Source: Isoperla grammatica
Taxonomy: Eukaryota; Arthropoda; Insecta; Plecoptera; Perlodidae
Length of the DNA stretch: 64,000 nucleotides
Assembly (NCBI GenBank): GCA_945910005.1
Contig: OX246747.1
Span: 5,266,274-5,330,273 of the forward strand
Direction: 5' to 3'
Shown: positions 52,845 to 63,644 of the stretch, in pieces
How positions within the stretch are numbered: the stretch's first letter is position 1
Layout: each line of letters starts with the position of its first letter
The notes under the pieces: model-generated
The model's database searches: none
Seen by the model: only the letters and a program-made list of their open reading frames with translations
Told to the model about the DNA's origin: nothing
Position numbers and translations under genes: made by a program

Positions 52845-53027
52845 AGGGATTGTGGTTTCGTAAGAACTTAACTCTAGATTAGCAAGATTGCAAAATCAAA
52901 TTTCAAACTAAACCAATTAATTATTAACTGCACATTTAATTGGCTTCCCTAATGTCAACCGTAATGAGCGCAATATTTAAAATTATGCTAAATCCAGATT
53001 TTAGTTCTTACGAAACCACAATTCCCT
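52845..53027. mobile_element. MITE-like inverted-repeat element, about 183 bp
   Basis: AGGGATTGTGGTTTCGTAAG at the left and CTTACGAAACCACAATTCCC at the right form about 40-bp imperfect inverted repeats (continuing AACTTAACTCTAGATTAGC / GCTAAATCCAGATTTTAGTT). A related single end occurs near 61553-61590 (TTGGTTTCGTAAGAGC). Confidence 0.7.
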
Positions 53028-53242
53028 CACTTGCCTCACTTTTGCCATATGCTGTAGCGTACTCAAAATACAACCAAAAAAAAATCTTGAGATAGTTTCA
53101 GTCGAACGCTATATGCTAACTTATTTTTATATTTGATTGGTATCGGGGAGGGAGGGGGGGGACTTAACAAACTCCTGCGAGGGGCCCGAATATGAGTTTA
53201 CGCCACTGCCAATAATGGGAAACACACCTGCCAATTATACGA

Positions 53243-53548
53243 TTTGATTATTTGGGCTTAACGTCTCATATTTTTGCAACGAGGCTAATCGAGACAATGA
53301 GTGGGTGATATATGAAGAAGAAATAGGGGGCTGTTTGGAGGGTGGGGCCAATAGGAGGGCGGGGGTGGAAAGGGGAAGGTGGAGGAAAGGGGCTTGGGGT
53401 GTGGACTGCATTTCGTCTGACTTCTCCTCCTCGACCAGTCCGGCTAGGGTGGCCCTACCAGAAGCATACGCTTCCGCCGGCATAGCTCTAGGAATCATTA
53501 AAGCACGCAAACCTGCCCACCGCGATAAGGTAGCAGTCCATGGGCAGG
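53243..53548 (-). mobile_element. Full-length SINE, H1 + TB, precise target duplication
   Basis: 306 bp in reverse orientation, flanked by CCAATTATACGA (53231-53242 and 53549-53560). The duplication starts right after the first base of CCTGCCC. Confidence 0.95.
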
Positions 53549-53560
53549 CCAATTATACGA

Positions 53561-54145
53561 CGTATTTTTGGTATATTGGGAATGTTTTAAAGGGTTGTTT
53601 TAAAACTGCACAAAATGTGGATACTGTTATACGAACACAACAATCGACCGAAGCTTCCATATTGAAAGAAGAGATTCACTCGATTCCAGCAATATTGAAT
53701 TGAAACTTCAATAGGTTGATATAAGGTATCACCCATCTTCACACATCAATGTGATATTACCACTTATTTATTATTTGGTTAATTAGCCATTAATTTCTCT
53801 GATACGAAAGTTCAATGTACTATGTAATTTTAAATGTTTTGGGTAAAATATTTAAAATTATCTTTGGGCTTAATTCAGTAAGTTGTACGAGCTTCGTTTG
53901 TTTATATAACACACTAATTGTAAGCTATGGTTATACAATTATATTTACATGATAATATGGCCTTAGAAGTTAGCCAGATAGCCTTAATCTAAATAAGTTT
54001 CCAGAAATAATATAAATAAATAATGTAAATAAAATAATTGAAATAACTTGAAAACAATGACTTGATATCAGAGAGAGTATAACAAATACGAATATAATAT
54101 GATTGCAGGCCTACTAAGTGTCGGTAAGCCTAGTGGCCTAGCAGG
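53561..54145. other. AT-rich intergenic, no gene seen
   Basis: No recognised repeat or coding. Confidence 0.45.
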
Positions 54146-56450
54146 AAGCCATAACTGTACCCATTCTAAAACCAGGTAAACCCAAAGAAGAACTCTCAAG
54201 TTATAGGCCGATATCATTAACAAGTTGTCTGTGCAAATTATTTGAAAGGATGATAAATAGAAGATTGATGTGGTTCCTAGAGAGCAAAAACCTCATTGCA
54301 CCCGAACAATCTGGTTTCCGACGAGGGCGATCTGTTGTGGACCATCTAGCCCGGCTAGAGAATTACATTCAAAACGCATTTTTATTAAAACAACACGTGG
54401 TGGCGATCTTTTTCGATTTAGATAAAGCATACGACACCACGTGGCGACATGGTATTTTAAAAACTCTACATGACTGGGGAATAAGGGGCCATTTGCCCAA
54501 TTTTATCACACATTTTTTATCCAACAGACAATTCAGAGTCCGAATCGGCAACTTTTTATCCGGACAATTTTATCAAGAAAACGGTGTTCCCCAGGGATCG
54601 GTTTTAAGTGTGATATTATTTACAATATCAATCAACAGCATTGTTTCCTACGTTATAAAACCAGTCAAGTGCTCACTGTTTGTCGATGATTTCGCAATAT
54701 TTTTTAAAGCCGCCTTTTTAAGTTCGATAGAGCGTCAACTTCAGATGAACATCAGAAGACTAGAAAAATGGGCTGACGAAACAGGCTATAAATTCTCGGT
54801 TTTAAAAACAACATGTATTCACTTTAGTCGTCGTCGTGGAATCTGCTCACATCCAAATCTAAAGATGGGAGGTCAAGACCTATTGTTTTCAGAAGTTGCT
54901 CGCTTCCTGGGAATGCTTTTTGACACAAAACTTAATTGGAAACCACATCTACAACAACTAAAATCCAAATGCTCAAAGTCTCTTAATATCCTACGAATAC
55001 TTAGCAATACAACATGGGGGGCAGACCGCACCGTCATGCTCCGGTTATACCGTTCCCTTATTAGGTCAAAACTCGATTTTGCTAGTTTTATATATGCTCT
55101 AGCAAGACGCTCATATCTCAAAACCTTGGATACAATACACCACACAGGGATCAGATTGTCAACGGGTGCTTTAAGAACCAGCCCCATCCCCAGTCTGTAT
55201 TGTGAGTCCGGAGAACCGTCGCTGTCGTCCAGGAGAGACTATCTACTACTTAGCTATGTCGCCTCATTGGCGGGGTCACCTAAGAACCCTGCCCACGACA
55301 TAATATTAAATCCACCATACCAAGACCGTTACGCCATTAGACAGAAGACCACTCGACCAGCAGGTATTCGATCCCTCGAACTAATGAAATGTCTAGATAT
55401 TACCCCACCTCTTGTTTTTACCAATTCTTTTGCCGCTGTCCCGCCATGGACGATCAGTATGCCCAAATGCATCACTCAAATGTCAGCATACAAGAAAAGC
55501 ACTACATCCTGCTTGCAATATCAAGCAATGTTTAATCAAATTCGTTCCCTATACTCCGATCACGAATGCATTTTTACAGATGGGTCGAGAATCGAGGACT
55601 CGGCCGGCTGCGCTTTTATTACTGACAATGAAAAGTTTTTATTCCACCTAGACTCACTTTTTAGCATTTTTAACGCGGAACTCTTCGCAATCATGCAAAG
55701 TCTTTTATATGCCGTTCGAAGCAAGACATCAAAGTTTTTAATATGCACCGACTCTCTGAGCTCTCTTCAGGCACTTTTAGAAGTATATGCTAGGCACCCA
55801 TTGATTGTTAAAATTCAAACAATTTTATCGAAACTTTTAGCCAAACGTAAGTCCATAGTTTTTTGTTGGGTTCCTGGTCATGCAGGCATTCTTGGTAACG
55901 AGGTGGCAGATCGATGTGCTAAAGAAGCCTGTACCACTGACAGCAACGACTGTCAATTAGTTATAACTGCGGACCTGAAAGCGTCCTTTAAATTTAAATC
56001 AAAGAAGCTATGGCATAACGAGTGGCAGAGCATACGAAATAACAAACTAAGAGAAATAAAAGACTCTGTAACTCCATGGCTATCCTCCCGGCGCTCGTGT
56101 CGCCGCGAGGAAGTTGTTTTAACTCGCATCCGAATCGGTCACACCTATTTTACTCAGAGCTATCTTCTAAAAAGTGAACCCCAACCAGTGTGTGATGCTT
56201 GTAATGTTACATTGACTGTCAAACACATCATTATAGATTGTGCAAAGTATTTAGCCGAACGACAAAGATATAAGATAAAATCCACATTAATAGAAAACCT
56301 GTCAGATAAAACTGACGCAACCGACAACGTTTTAAAGTTCCTTAAATCAATTAACCTCATAACCAAGATTTAAATAGGAAAAATAGGCACTGATAACCTA
56401 GATGTTTTGTTCCTTTAAACCACAAATAATAATAATAATAATAATTTACT
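54146..56450 (+). mobile_element. I/Nimb-type LINE, 5'-truncated
   Basis: Homology begins near 54146 (EAITVPILKPGKPKEELSSY upstream of the first Met) and ends with 3' UTR CCTTTAAACCACAAATAATA and (AAT)n. The copies at 45236-45575 and 48746-48893 are the same family, and possibly the endonuclease at 61605. No clear target duplication. Confidence 0.92.
54250..56373 (+). CDS. LINE ORF2: reverse transcriptase + RNase H + C-terminal zinc finger
   Basis: 707 codons from the first Met, though homologous coding starts about 100 bp earlier. The RT has RRGRSVVDHLARLENYI, FFDLDKAYDTTWRHGI, NGVPQGSVLSVILFTISINS and a catalytic FVDD at 54679-54690 (most relatives have FADD). The RNase H has IFTDGSRIEDSAGCAF, FNAELFAIMQSL, LICTDSLSSL and VPGHAGILGNEVAD, giving the D-E-D-H/D set. 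The C-terminus has a CCHC-like CDACNVTLTVKHIIIDC. RT plus RNase H with this tail is the I/Nimb clade layout. The open frame is uninterrupted but the endonuclease and ORF1 are missing, so the copy cannot move alone. Confidence 0.93.
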   Translation: MINRRLMWFLESKNLIAPEQSGFRRGRSVVDHLARLENYIQNAFLLKQHVVAIFFDLDKAYDTTWRHGILKTLHDWGIRGHLPNFITHFLSNRQFRVRIGNFLSGQFYQENGVPQGSVLSVILFTISINSIVSYVIKPVKCSLFVDDFAIFFKAAFLSSIERQLQMNIRRLEKWADETGYKFSVLKTTCIHFSRRRGICSHPNLKMGGQDLLFSEVARFLGMLFDTKLNWKPHLQQLKSKCSKSLNILRILSNTTWGADRTVMLRLYRSLIRSKLDFASFIYALARRSYLKTLDTIHHTGIRLSTGALRTSPIPSLYCESGEPSLSSRRDYLLLSYVASLAGSPKNPAHDIILNPPYQDRYAIRQKTTRPAGIRSLELMKCLDITPPLVFTNSFAAVPPWTISMPKCITQMSAYKKSTTSCLQYQAMFNQIRSLYSDHECIFTDGSRIEDSAGCAFITDNEKFLFHLDSLFSIFNAELFAIMQSLLYAVRSKTSKFLICTDSLSSLQALLEVYARHPLIVKIQTILSKLLAKRKSIVFCWVPGHAGILGNEVADRCAKEACTTDSNDCQLVITADLKASFKFKSKKLWHNEWQSIRNNKLREIKDSVTPWLSSRRSCRREEVVLTRIRIGHTYFTQSYLLKSEPQPVCDACNVTLTVKHIIIDCAKYLAERQRYKIKSTLIENLSDKTDATDNVLKFLKSINLITKI

Positions 56451-57424
56451 TATACTAAATAATACTTATTTCAATAAGCGGTAGCTGGAAAGGAACCGCG
56501 GTGACCACCCGATAGACCACTAGGCCTACCGACGTTGATTAGGCCTACACACATTTGAATCTCATTTTTTAAATAGTATTGTGGAAAATCCTTGTCCCAT
56601 TACAGCTCTGATTGGGATCATTTTACTCTGCTAAAATACTAAAAGTTTTAAATGACAAATAGTGCTACATTATTTGATATAGCCAAAATGCGCAGGTCAT
56701 GATCCGCGGCGGCAGCGAACCCCAACGTATCATCTTGTCATCATCTTGTCGGATGGCGTGGACCACGCAAGAAGGAATAACAGTTTTCCCCGAAACTCGT
56801 GCAGGAATTCATCCAGTGTAGGCCTATACATTGTTTGTACGCGCGATGCGATTAGTGTCTTGCTTCAAATGTCCCGTTCCCATCTTCACGTAAACAAGCA
56901 TCGCTTGACGGGTTGCAATCAGTTTGTCGAGTTTCAACACGGTATAGCTCAAAAGGCGTATTTTTTAAATTGTCTCACTTTTGTAGCAACAACTTTTTCG
57001 TGATCAGTAAGCTTTGCCTATGCCTTTACATTCGCCGCACTCGCACAAATCACTCCCACTCTACCTACAATATCACTGATTATCATCTTTTCTTTTTTGG
57101 ACTTTTCCTTCCTTTCAGAATTGCGAGGGTGCTCTTGATACGGAAAAAAGCTTTCGACACATTCAAAACTGTCGATGTACAAACACAAACTGTAGCGAGT
57201 AGCGAGTTGTAGACGAATTAAGCCGTCCGACATATGGGCATAGGGAGCGCGGAGCGGTTGGGTAGCGATGACGTGTTTACCCCCACCACCGCTCACTTGC
57301 AAGCAAAGCAGCTCCGGCCAGACGCATGCTAGAAGCGCCTAGTTTTCAACTTTCATTCATACGACTACTTTACATCGAAAGATAAAATAATCCGAAAAAC
57401 ACCCATATTCCCCGGAGCCTACCT
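56451..57424. other. Intergenic, no gene recognised
   Basis: Short open frames only; one minus-strand frame at 57018-57302 has no recognisable domain. Confidence 0.45.
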
Positions 57425-57660
57425 TTAAGAGTAAGAATGTTCATATCTAGTCCTGCCTTTACATATTTCATGTCGTTTTCGGCAACATTAAAAACTTCCT
57501 CCCACGTGTCTCCTTGAAAGATTATTGCAGTGTCATCGGCAAAACTAATAATGACTCCATTAAGTTTCGTTTTAAATAGGACTAGGCCTAGCTTTGGAGG
57601 GTGTCTGAGATTGAATGAAACGGGTTGAATCTTTTTTATACTTAGATCACTTAACATCTT
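57425..57660 (-). pseudogene. LINE reverse transcriptase palm fragment
   Basis: The minus strand reads NGVIISFADDTAIIFQGDTW, EEVFNVAENDMKYVKAGLDM. The FADD core is at 57532-57543. About 60 residues of RT palm remain with no upstream or downstream domains. Distinct from the other LINEs in the window. Confidence 0.75.
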
Positions 57661-57830
57661 TTATACACTCAGCTCACCCGGAAGATGCATCCATTCGCGA
57701 ATCGCCTCGGATTGAGTTAATCCAACACTTGATTACGATTGATCCTGTTCACTCGATCGCGTAGCTTGGTTCAGGCTCGCGTAAGTAGGTCCTACCTTTA
57801 GAGGGATTTAGAGTCTTCGACATCGGGAAT

Positions 57831-58150
57831 CCTGCCCAGGGACTGCCACCTTATCGTGGTGGGCAGGGCCACCCTAGCCGGACTGGTCGAGGAGGAGAAG
57901 TCAGACGAAGTGCAGTCTACACCCCAATCCCCTTTCCCCCCACTGTCCCATTGAATATATATTTTCCCACTTGGCCCTGCCCTCCCTTGCTGGACTCCCG
58001 TATGACGACTCACGCGACGTACAATGGATCTGATTCTGATGTGGCTTTATTCTTCATTATCATCTTTCTCATCTTCATTATCACCCGCTCATCGTCTCGA
58101 TTAGCCATCGTTGCATAAATATGAGACGTTAATCCTCATTAATCAATCAA
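57831..58150 (+). mobile_element. SINE copy, internally deleted H1 + TA
   Basis: H1 keeps CCTGCCCAGGGACTGCCACC, TTATCGTGGTGGGCAGG, then jumps to GCCACCCTAGCCGG, losing the middle of the head. Body and tail A are complete. Confidence 0.9.
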
Positions 58151-58164
58151 TATTAAGGTCTCGA

Positions 58165-58604
58165 CTACTATCGGCCCTGTAGTGGATGCCTTCAGTGCAC
58201 TGGCGGCACCCAGGACTGACCCCAAAAACGTTAGTGAGCTGGCTCAACCAGCCATTTCGTGTGGCGGGTAGTTCTTGTCTCGGGCACTCTTGATAACTAG
58301 GCATAATAACGAAGGCCAGCTTGGTCTTGACGTAGCCGAAACCTTGTCCAGCTTCACGCGAGTATCGACGCCGTCATCAGCTGTTGCTGCCGTATCCTGT
58401 GGTTATTACCACACTGTGGTCCTTAGAGACGATGGGACGACCTGGGCTTGGGGTAATAATGGAAATGATCAGTTGTGTACCGGGGACAGGGTTAAGATAT
58501 CCGCCCCCTCTCGAATGATTAGCCTCGAGGACCAGACTGTCTCCCAGGTCATCGAAGGATGTCGCAACACTGCGATGCCAATTAATAGATTGTGGGATTG
58601 CTGA
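58165..58604 (+). pseudogene. RCC1-repeat protein fragment with in-frame stop
   Basis: The frame reads FSALAAPRTDPKNVSELAQP, AISCGG-stop (TAG about 58270), then HNNEGQLGLD, VAAVSCGYYHTVVLRDDGTT and WAWGNNGNDQLCTG. These are RCC1 beta-propeller blades (G.NxxGQLGxG, V.CGxxHTxxL...G.xWxWG.N). About two blades remain of the usual seven. It starts immediately after a SINE tail and carries a nonsense codon; probably a decayed host or retro-copied gene. Confidence 0.7.
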
Positions 58605-58851
58605 GAAGAATGTTGGAATTGGAAATTTCAGGTAGAAGGCAATGACATCACTGCTTCATATTTTCATTTCAAATTAACCAATATTAAATTAAGCTGCACA
58701 GTATGTACATACCATAATGACAAATTGAGGTAGGCCTAGAGTAGGCCTAACCTACTTTCAAAAAATGATTGCTTATACCTTTTACTGCAGTTGCAATACG
58801 TGGGCTTGAGAATTTCAATTTTGAAGCAGTCCCGAAATACGTATACTTAGA

Positions 58852-59160
58852 CCTGCCCAGGGAGTGCTACCTTATCGTGGTGGGCAGGTTTCTGTGCTTT
58901 GTTGATCCCGAGAGCTATGCCGGCGGAAGCGTATGCTTCTGGTAGGGTCACCCTAGCCAGACCGGTCGAGGAGGAGAAGTCAGACGAAATGCAGTCCACA
59001 CCCTCCCCACTCCCTCTTTCTCCCCCTTCCCCTTCCCTCTCCTCCCTCCTTGCCCCTTTCCTCCAAAATGCCCCCTATTACATTTTCATATTTTACCCAC
59101 TCATCGTCTCGATTAGCCTAGTTGGCAAAAATATGAGACGTTAAGCCCAAATATCAATCA
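58852..59160 (+). mobile_element. SINE copy, H1 + TB
   Basis: CCTGCCCAGGGAGTGC start, H1 complete, CTCCCCCTTCC-type tract, tail B ending CCCAAATATCAATCAATA. Confidence 0.9.
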
Positions 59161-59263
59161 ATAAAACTACGCCTACAGACTTCTCCTCAATGTTGAAGCG
59201 TTTTAATATGCCTTCTTGTGGCGACAATGACCGTTTTGCTGCTGGTTGATGAAGTTTGATATT

Positions 59264-59604
59264 CTAGGAATCATTTGTTGGAATAGGGTCGGTCGAACTA
59301 CTTCCACCATCACTTGTTGGATTTGGAGAGGTCACACTACTTTGACCTAAATTTACAAACAATTTACAGCTAGTAGGTTTGTGCTTTGAACAAAATTAAA
59401 TGTATCATTTCCAGCTTCCGGCCGAGGCTTACCTGTCGCTGCTGAACACGGAGAGTTTGATGGGTAGTTATCGGAGTAGGATGGAGATGTTATTCTTATA
59501 GTACTACTTATACTGCTAGGCCCCAAGCTACTGGTCAGAGAACTTTCTCCATAGTTCAATAGGTTTAAATAGAAGCCTGGCCTATCGGTACTACTTGCAT
59601 TTTC
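59264..59604 (-). CDS. Possible last two exons of a Ser/Thr-rich protein
   Basis: Exon 1 (59433-59604) follows acceptor-like ACATTCCAG and encodes ENASSTDRPGFYLNLLNYGE, SSLTSSLGPSSISSTIRITS, PSYSDNYPSNSPCSAATG. It ends at donor CAG|GTAAGC. An 86-bp intron ends TTTAG. Exon 2 (59264-59346) continues in matching phase, GQSSVTSPNPTSDGGSSSTD, PIPTNDS and a stop. Composition is Ser/Thr/Pro-rich, with no domain or membrane segment. The splice phase match is the main support. Upstream exons are not identified. It may be real host sequence or chance. Confidence 0.35.
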
Positions 59605-60186
59605 CTGGAATGTATAGAAAGTGAATACACTTGTAGCATATGGTAGGTCAACAGGTAGGAACAAAGAAATGACACAATACGGAAAAGAAAAATGCTTATA
59701 ATTTGTTTGACATTGTGATTATTCCGAAAAAAGGAATGTTATCTCGCAAATATTTGCTTCAAGGCGTAAATTAGTAAAGTACATTTTTACAGTACCTTCA
59801 CACCTTATCTGTTCTATTCAAGATTTAGATGTGTTTATAGTTTACATGGGGTTACACAAATAGGTTTAGCCCCACTTGTCAATCATGAATCAATCAATCA
59901 ACCAAGTACAGGTCGCATTCCTGACTCTAGAACAACACACATGTATTTCATGTAATATGTACCTCTGAATGTTATGTTGTTACCAACAGTTAAATGACTT
60001 GCAGTCAATTCAGCACAGTGTATTACATCATTGATTCTAGCTTCAAATAATTCGTTCTTATATCCGACACCCCCATTAGTTACTTAGCTATCAAGAAAGA
60101 TTCCGTGCTCACAATAACACGCTTGCAAATACTGGTGTCTGTGGGACACCGTCTTGTTCAAATTGTTGGCGTTTATGTTATATAGG

Positions 60187-60188
<2 letters not shown>
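59605..60188. other. AT-rich intergenic, no gene seen
   Basis: Contains a short AATCAATCAATCA near 59885-59899 reminiscent of SINE tails but without the hairpin. Confidence 0.4.

Positions 60189-60258
<70 letters not shown>
60189..60258. repeat. (TA)n microsatellite
   Basis: About 70 bp of uninterrupted TA. Confidence 0.98.
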
Positions 60259-60263
<5 letters not shown>

Positions 60264-60533
60264 TATATATAAATGACAAACAAGACGGGTTATTCTGCCA
60301 CGTCGTTGAAACTTACTTGGCATGTCGACGTTTGCATGTTTGACAGGGCATGCTTGGCATGTTTGACAGGGTCCATACAGACCCAGAAACGTAGACATGC
60401 CGACTCAAAGGTCTCAAAATAATCAATAAGAATGAGGATAGATTAATAAATAATTAAATAAAATAAATAAATTCTCATTAAGGGTTAACAGAAAGTCTAC
60501 CATATCTTTACCGTTAACGTTTCTTATGTGGGC

Positions 60534-60659
60534 GACCCGTCTCGGCTCGGGGTAGAATAGGCCCAGAGTGGCTCTGCTAGTCGTAAGAGGCGACAAAAGG
60601 AGACCCTGTCCCACTTTATATTTCTCCTCCCACTTCGTCCTGCCCTCCCTTGCTGGACT
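60534..60659 (+). mobile_element. SINE fragment, H2 + start of body
   Basis: GACCCGTCTCGGCTCGGGG, GTCGTAAGAGGCGAC, GAGACCCTGTCCC, then TATTTCTCCTCCCACTTCG, truncated after TTGCTGGACT. Confidence 0.88.
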
Positions 60660-60729
60660 ATTATTAATTATATTTATAATAATTTATGTATATAATAAAA
60701 ATAAATTATTATAGGCCCTATATAATACA

Positions 60730-60765
<36 letters not shown>

Positions 60766-61600
60766 ATATATATAAAATTTATAATATTAATAATTATTAA
60801 TATTAATTTAAGTGATAAGTGCCCTATGGGGTTTATCATCACATTTTCCGGTATCAAACCATACTCTATTCATGCGTCCTCCAAATTTAATTATCACCGA
60901 TCTCTTGCTCATGATAAACCCGGTATTTGATAAACCAAAACCGAACACGGATTACGACACAGAACAAACAAACCATACCAAACAAATGCCAAACCACACC
61001 AAAGCAACAGGCGTGACGCTGACGAGGACGTATGATGATTAATCTTCGACTTAGAAATGTTTTGTTCGATATCGCGATATTTCCGATATGGTGAGACGAT
61101 ATCGAAAATAACATCAGTTTGCTGACGATATCGATATCATATCGAATAATTGATATCGTTGGCCACTTCTAATAAAAACCTACTCGGTCTCCTGAACCGG
61201 AAGTAACCTGGTGCCGCACGCAACGTTTCTGTTGAATTACTTATGAACATGAAATATGTGATGAAATGTATTCATTTTACATCACTATAACAATAATTAC
61301 ATAATACAATTACATAATATTAGAGTAATCTTTTCGTAATGAGGCTTAGGCCTAAATTATGATTTTACAGCCCGAATCCTGTTTTTTTTCCTCTCCACTC
61401 AAAACCAGAAGTAGGTACCTATGCGGGTACTACATACTCGCACATCCTTAACGGTTAAGGGAAGTCTCACTGTAAAAATCGCGCCAAATTAACGTTTTTA
61501 ATTTATATTCTGAGAACACTTCACAATATTGGAAAAGTGATGATTAAGCCAAACTTGGTTTCGTAAGAGCTACAATCTGGATTAACAAAATTTCAAATAT
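60660..61600. other. AT-rich intergenic with (TA)n at 60737-60774
   Basis: A second TA tract interrupted by CTATATATAT. 61440-61590 resembles the flank and one end of the MITE-like repeat at 52.4-52.9 kb (CGCGCCAAAT.AACGT, GGTTTCGTAAGA). No gene. Confidence 0.5.
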
Positions 61601-61604
61601 TTCT

Positions 61605-61990
61605 AGCATTACTGTTGTTATGCAGGAAGGCCAAGTCCGGACGCGACTTGATTCTATTGGTAGTCAGGTTTGTCCACGGGTCATCCTCAGGGTCAAGCAA
61701 TATTAGCGAGTTGGCGGCCGTGAACTCCTCAACCAGTTGTCCGACTTTGGTTGTGCTGGTGTAGTTCCAATCTTTGTTTGGCGCATTTAAGTCTCCGAGG
61801 ATGATTGTCTTGTGGGTGATGAGCAGAGTCTCGAGTGCCTCAGGTATATTATTGGGCGGGTTGTAAATCATGTAGATTGTGGTCTCTTTGCCTTCCATCC
61901 AAACCTCGATGCAGGCAATCGCGATCAAGTCTGTCTGCTCCCCCATCGTGTGGACCACCTTAAAATGGGACACAAGGCTCAGCCCGTCGT
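61605..61990 (-). pseudogene. LINE AP-endonuclease fragment
   Basis: The minus strand reads LSLVSHFKVVHTMGEQTDLI, IACIEVWMEGKETTIYMIYN, PPNNIPEAL, THKTIILGDLNAPNKDWNY and SRPDLAFLHNNS. This is the second half of an APE-type (EEP) LINE endonuclease with GDLNA..W and a (T)..SRPDL..; the final SDH is not seen. The frame is open, but its upstream part is now SINE sequence, fused at about 61991. Confidence 0.8.
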
Positions 61991-61993
61991 GTA

Positions 61994-62156
61994 AGGTCGA
62001 GGAGAAGTCAGACGAAGTGCAGCCTAGGGCCCTAGGCCTACATCCGCCCTTTCCCTCCCGTTTCACTTTCCTCCAAACATCTTCACATGGGCTATCACCC
62101 ATTCATCGTCTCGATTAGCAAAGTTGCAAAAAGATGAGACGTTAAGCTCAAATATC
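61994..62156 (+). mobile_element. SINE fragment, H1 end + TB
   Basis: GGTCGAGGAGAAGTCAGACG, GTGCAGCC, an altered middle (GGCCCTAGGCC), then hairpin and TTAAGCTCAAATATC. It sits head-to-head with the LINE endonuclease fragment. Confidence 0.8.
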
Positions 62157-62539
62157 TATCTCCTCTGAAAGGTGAGCAAAGGGCCTACGTCGGTAAACAG
62201 TAAACACAAAATGATCAAAGAACGAACACCGAAGGTCTGGCCCACGCCTCTGTACTTTTAGGTTATGTTCAACCACGGACGGAAAGGGGCGAGTCCGCGT
62301 GACCGTCGAAGGCGCCAAATTAGTTCGAATTCGTCTAGACTCACGCGGCCGATTAGATTGAAATAGGTAGGACCTATTGACACAGATAAGGATGCGTGCT
62401 AGGCCTAGGTCTAGTTGCGTGTGCTGCGATGCTAAAACAATTTGTTGCATGACCCAAACTTCGTTTCGTATTTTGCTTTGACGTTTCCATGTCATAAAAT
62501 ACAAGTATTTGAAGAATGTAAATAATAGATTTTACTTAC

Positions 62540-62820
62540 CCGTCTTAAATATTTCAGCTTTTTTGTCAGCCTCCAGTTTCCTGGCATTTTTTTTTGATAT
62601 TGACATAGCACGTTTTCAGGAAATACGTGGTTCGGAACGTCTTCCCGCACTTCGCGTTGAAGTCCGCCGCTACCAGCTCCCATGTCATCTCCTTTTCTTT
62701 TGATGTGACGGCATCTGTCTTCTTGGACTCTAATATCTTTACGTACGTATGCACAATGTTGAGGAGAAATAATTTCTCCTCGCTATAATTTGCGCTGCGT
62801 ACAAATTTATTTGCAGACAT
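62540..62820 (-). pseudogene. Myb/SANT-like DNA-binding exon (Harbinger-associated type)
   Basis: From Met at 62820: MSANKFVRSANYSEEKLFLL, NIVHTYVKILESKKTDAVTS, KEKEMTWELVAADFNAKCGK, TFRT..LKTCYVNIKK. This is the Myb/SANT-like domain of the NAIF1/zeste type, which partners HARBI1 transposases for DNA binding. Nine A residues (62587-62595 on the complement) break the frame. With eight, it would continue ARKLEADKKAEIFKTG to a perfect donor G|GTAAGT (62534-62539). So this is one first exon with a 1-nt homopolymer slip, a true mutation or a sequencing error. Confidence 0.72.
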
Positions 62821-63277
62821 TTCAAAAGGTGCGAATTGCAATACACGTAGTAGTAGTATACACCTTATAAATGGCGCGATAAACAAAACACCCAGCCTTT
62901 TTGATATTTGATAATAGCGTAGCCTGTGGTTGGAAATTTCTATTGACCAATCAGAAATCGACGATTTGCATGATCCGCGGACTAGTTGGTCGACGGATTA
63001 CGACAACTTGGTAAAACCGGGCCTAAGTATTCTAAAAACCCAGCTGCAACAAACCTACGGAAGCTCTGACATGTCCTTGCATGCAAGCTTAATAACTTTT
63101 AGATGGTTGTGTACGAATCATCCGAGCCTCTGAACTAAGTATTGCAAATGTATGCTAATACAGACTAATACTGAAGTCTATTTTAGAGCAGATAGTCCAT
63201 AGTGTTTCTCTGTCTGCTAGAATGTCGTCGCAATTGCAAAGAAAGTCTTGTTGTTATGTTATTGCTTGTAAAATTCT

Positions 63278-63601
63278 TCAACTTATATGTGTCGGTCGCA
63301 GGAAGCCATGAAACACAAAATTGTGTGTCGAAAATGATTGAAAATAGGTGATTAGTGATAAGTGAAATTCAAATCTGTTACCTCGAGGATTAGTAATTTT
63401 TGAAAAATTATAACCATCCCTAATAGTACCGGTATGTAAATTTGTCTTATATAATAGTCCCTGTGAAGTTTGTAAAATTCTAATGGTACTGCTCAACACA
63501 CTTGGTGGAGATGTGTTATCTCGTGGCTGAGCTAGAGCTGGGTCACTTGTAAACGTTGAATCTGAATCCATTATTAAAGAGGGATCTCTTTGCAGTGTCA
63601 C
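63278..63601 (-). other. Unassigned Ser/Thr-rich open frame
   Basis: MTLQRDPSLIMDSDSTFTSD, PALAQPRDNTSPPSVLSSTI, RILQTSQG... Ser/Thr/Pro-rich like the exon at 59433-59604, with which it shares SSTIRI. A donor-like GAG|GTAACAG lies near 63380. No family recognised; it could be an exon of the same unknown gene or coincidence. Confidence 0.25.
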
Positions 63602-63644
63602 ATCTTATTGTTCTTGTATGCTCTCTTGCACTCTCTTGCTCTCT

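Noticed and set aside
60084..60398. ORF of IYIYIY repeats
   Set aside because: Translation of the (TA)n tract.
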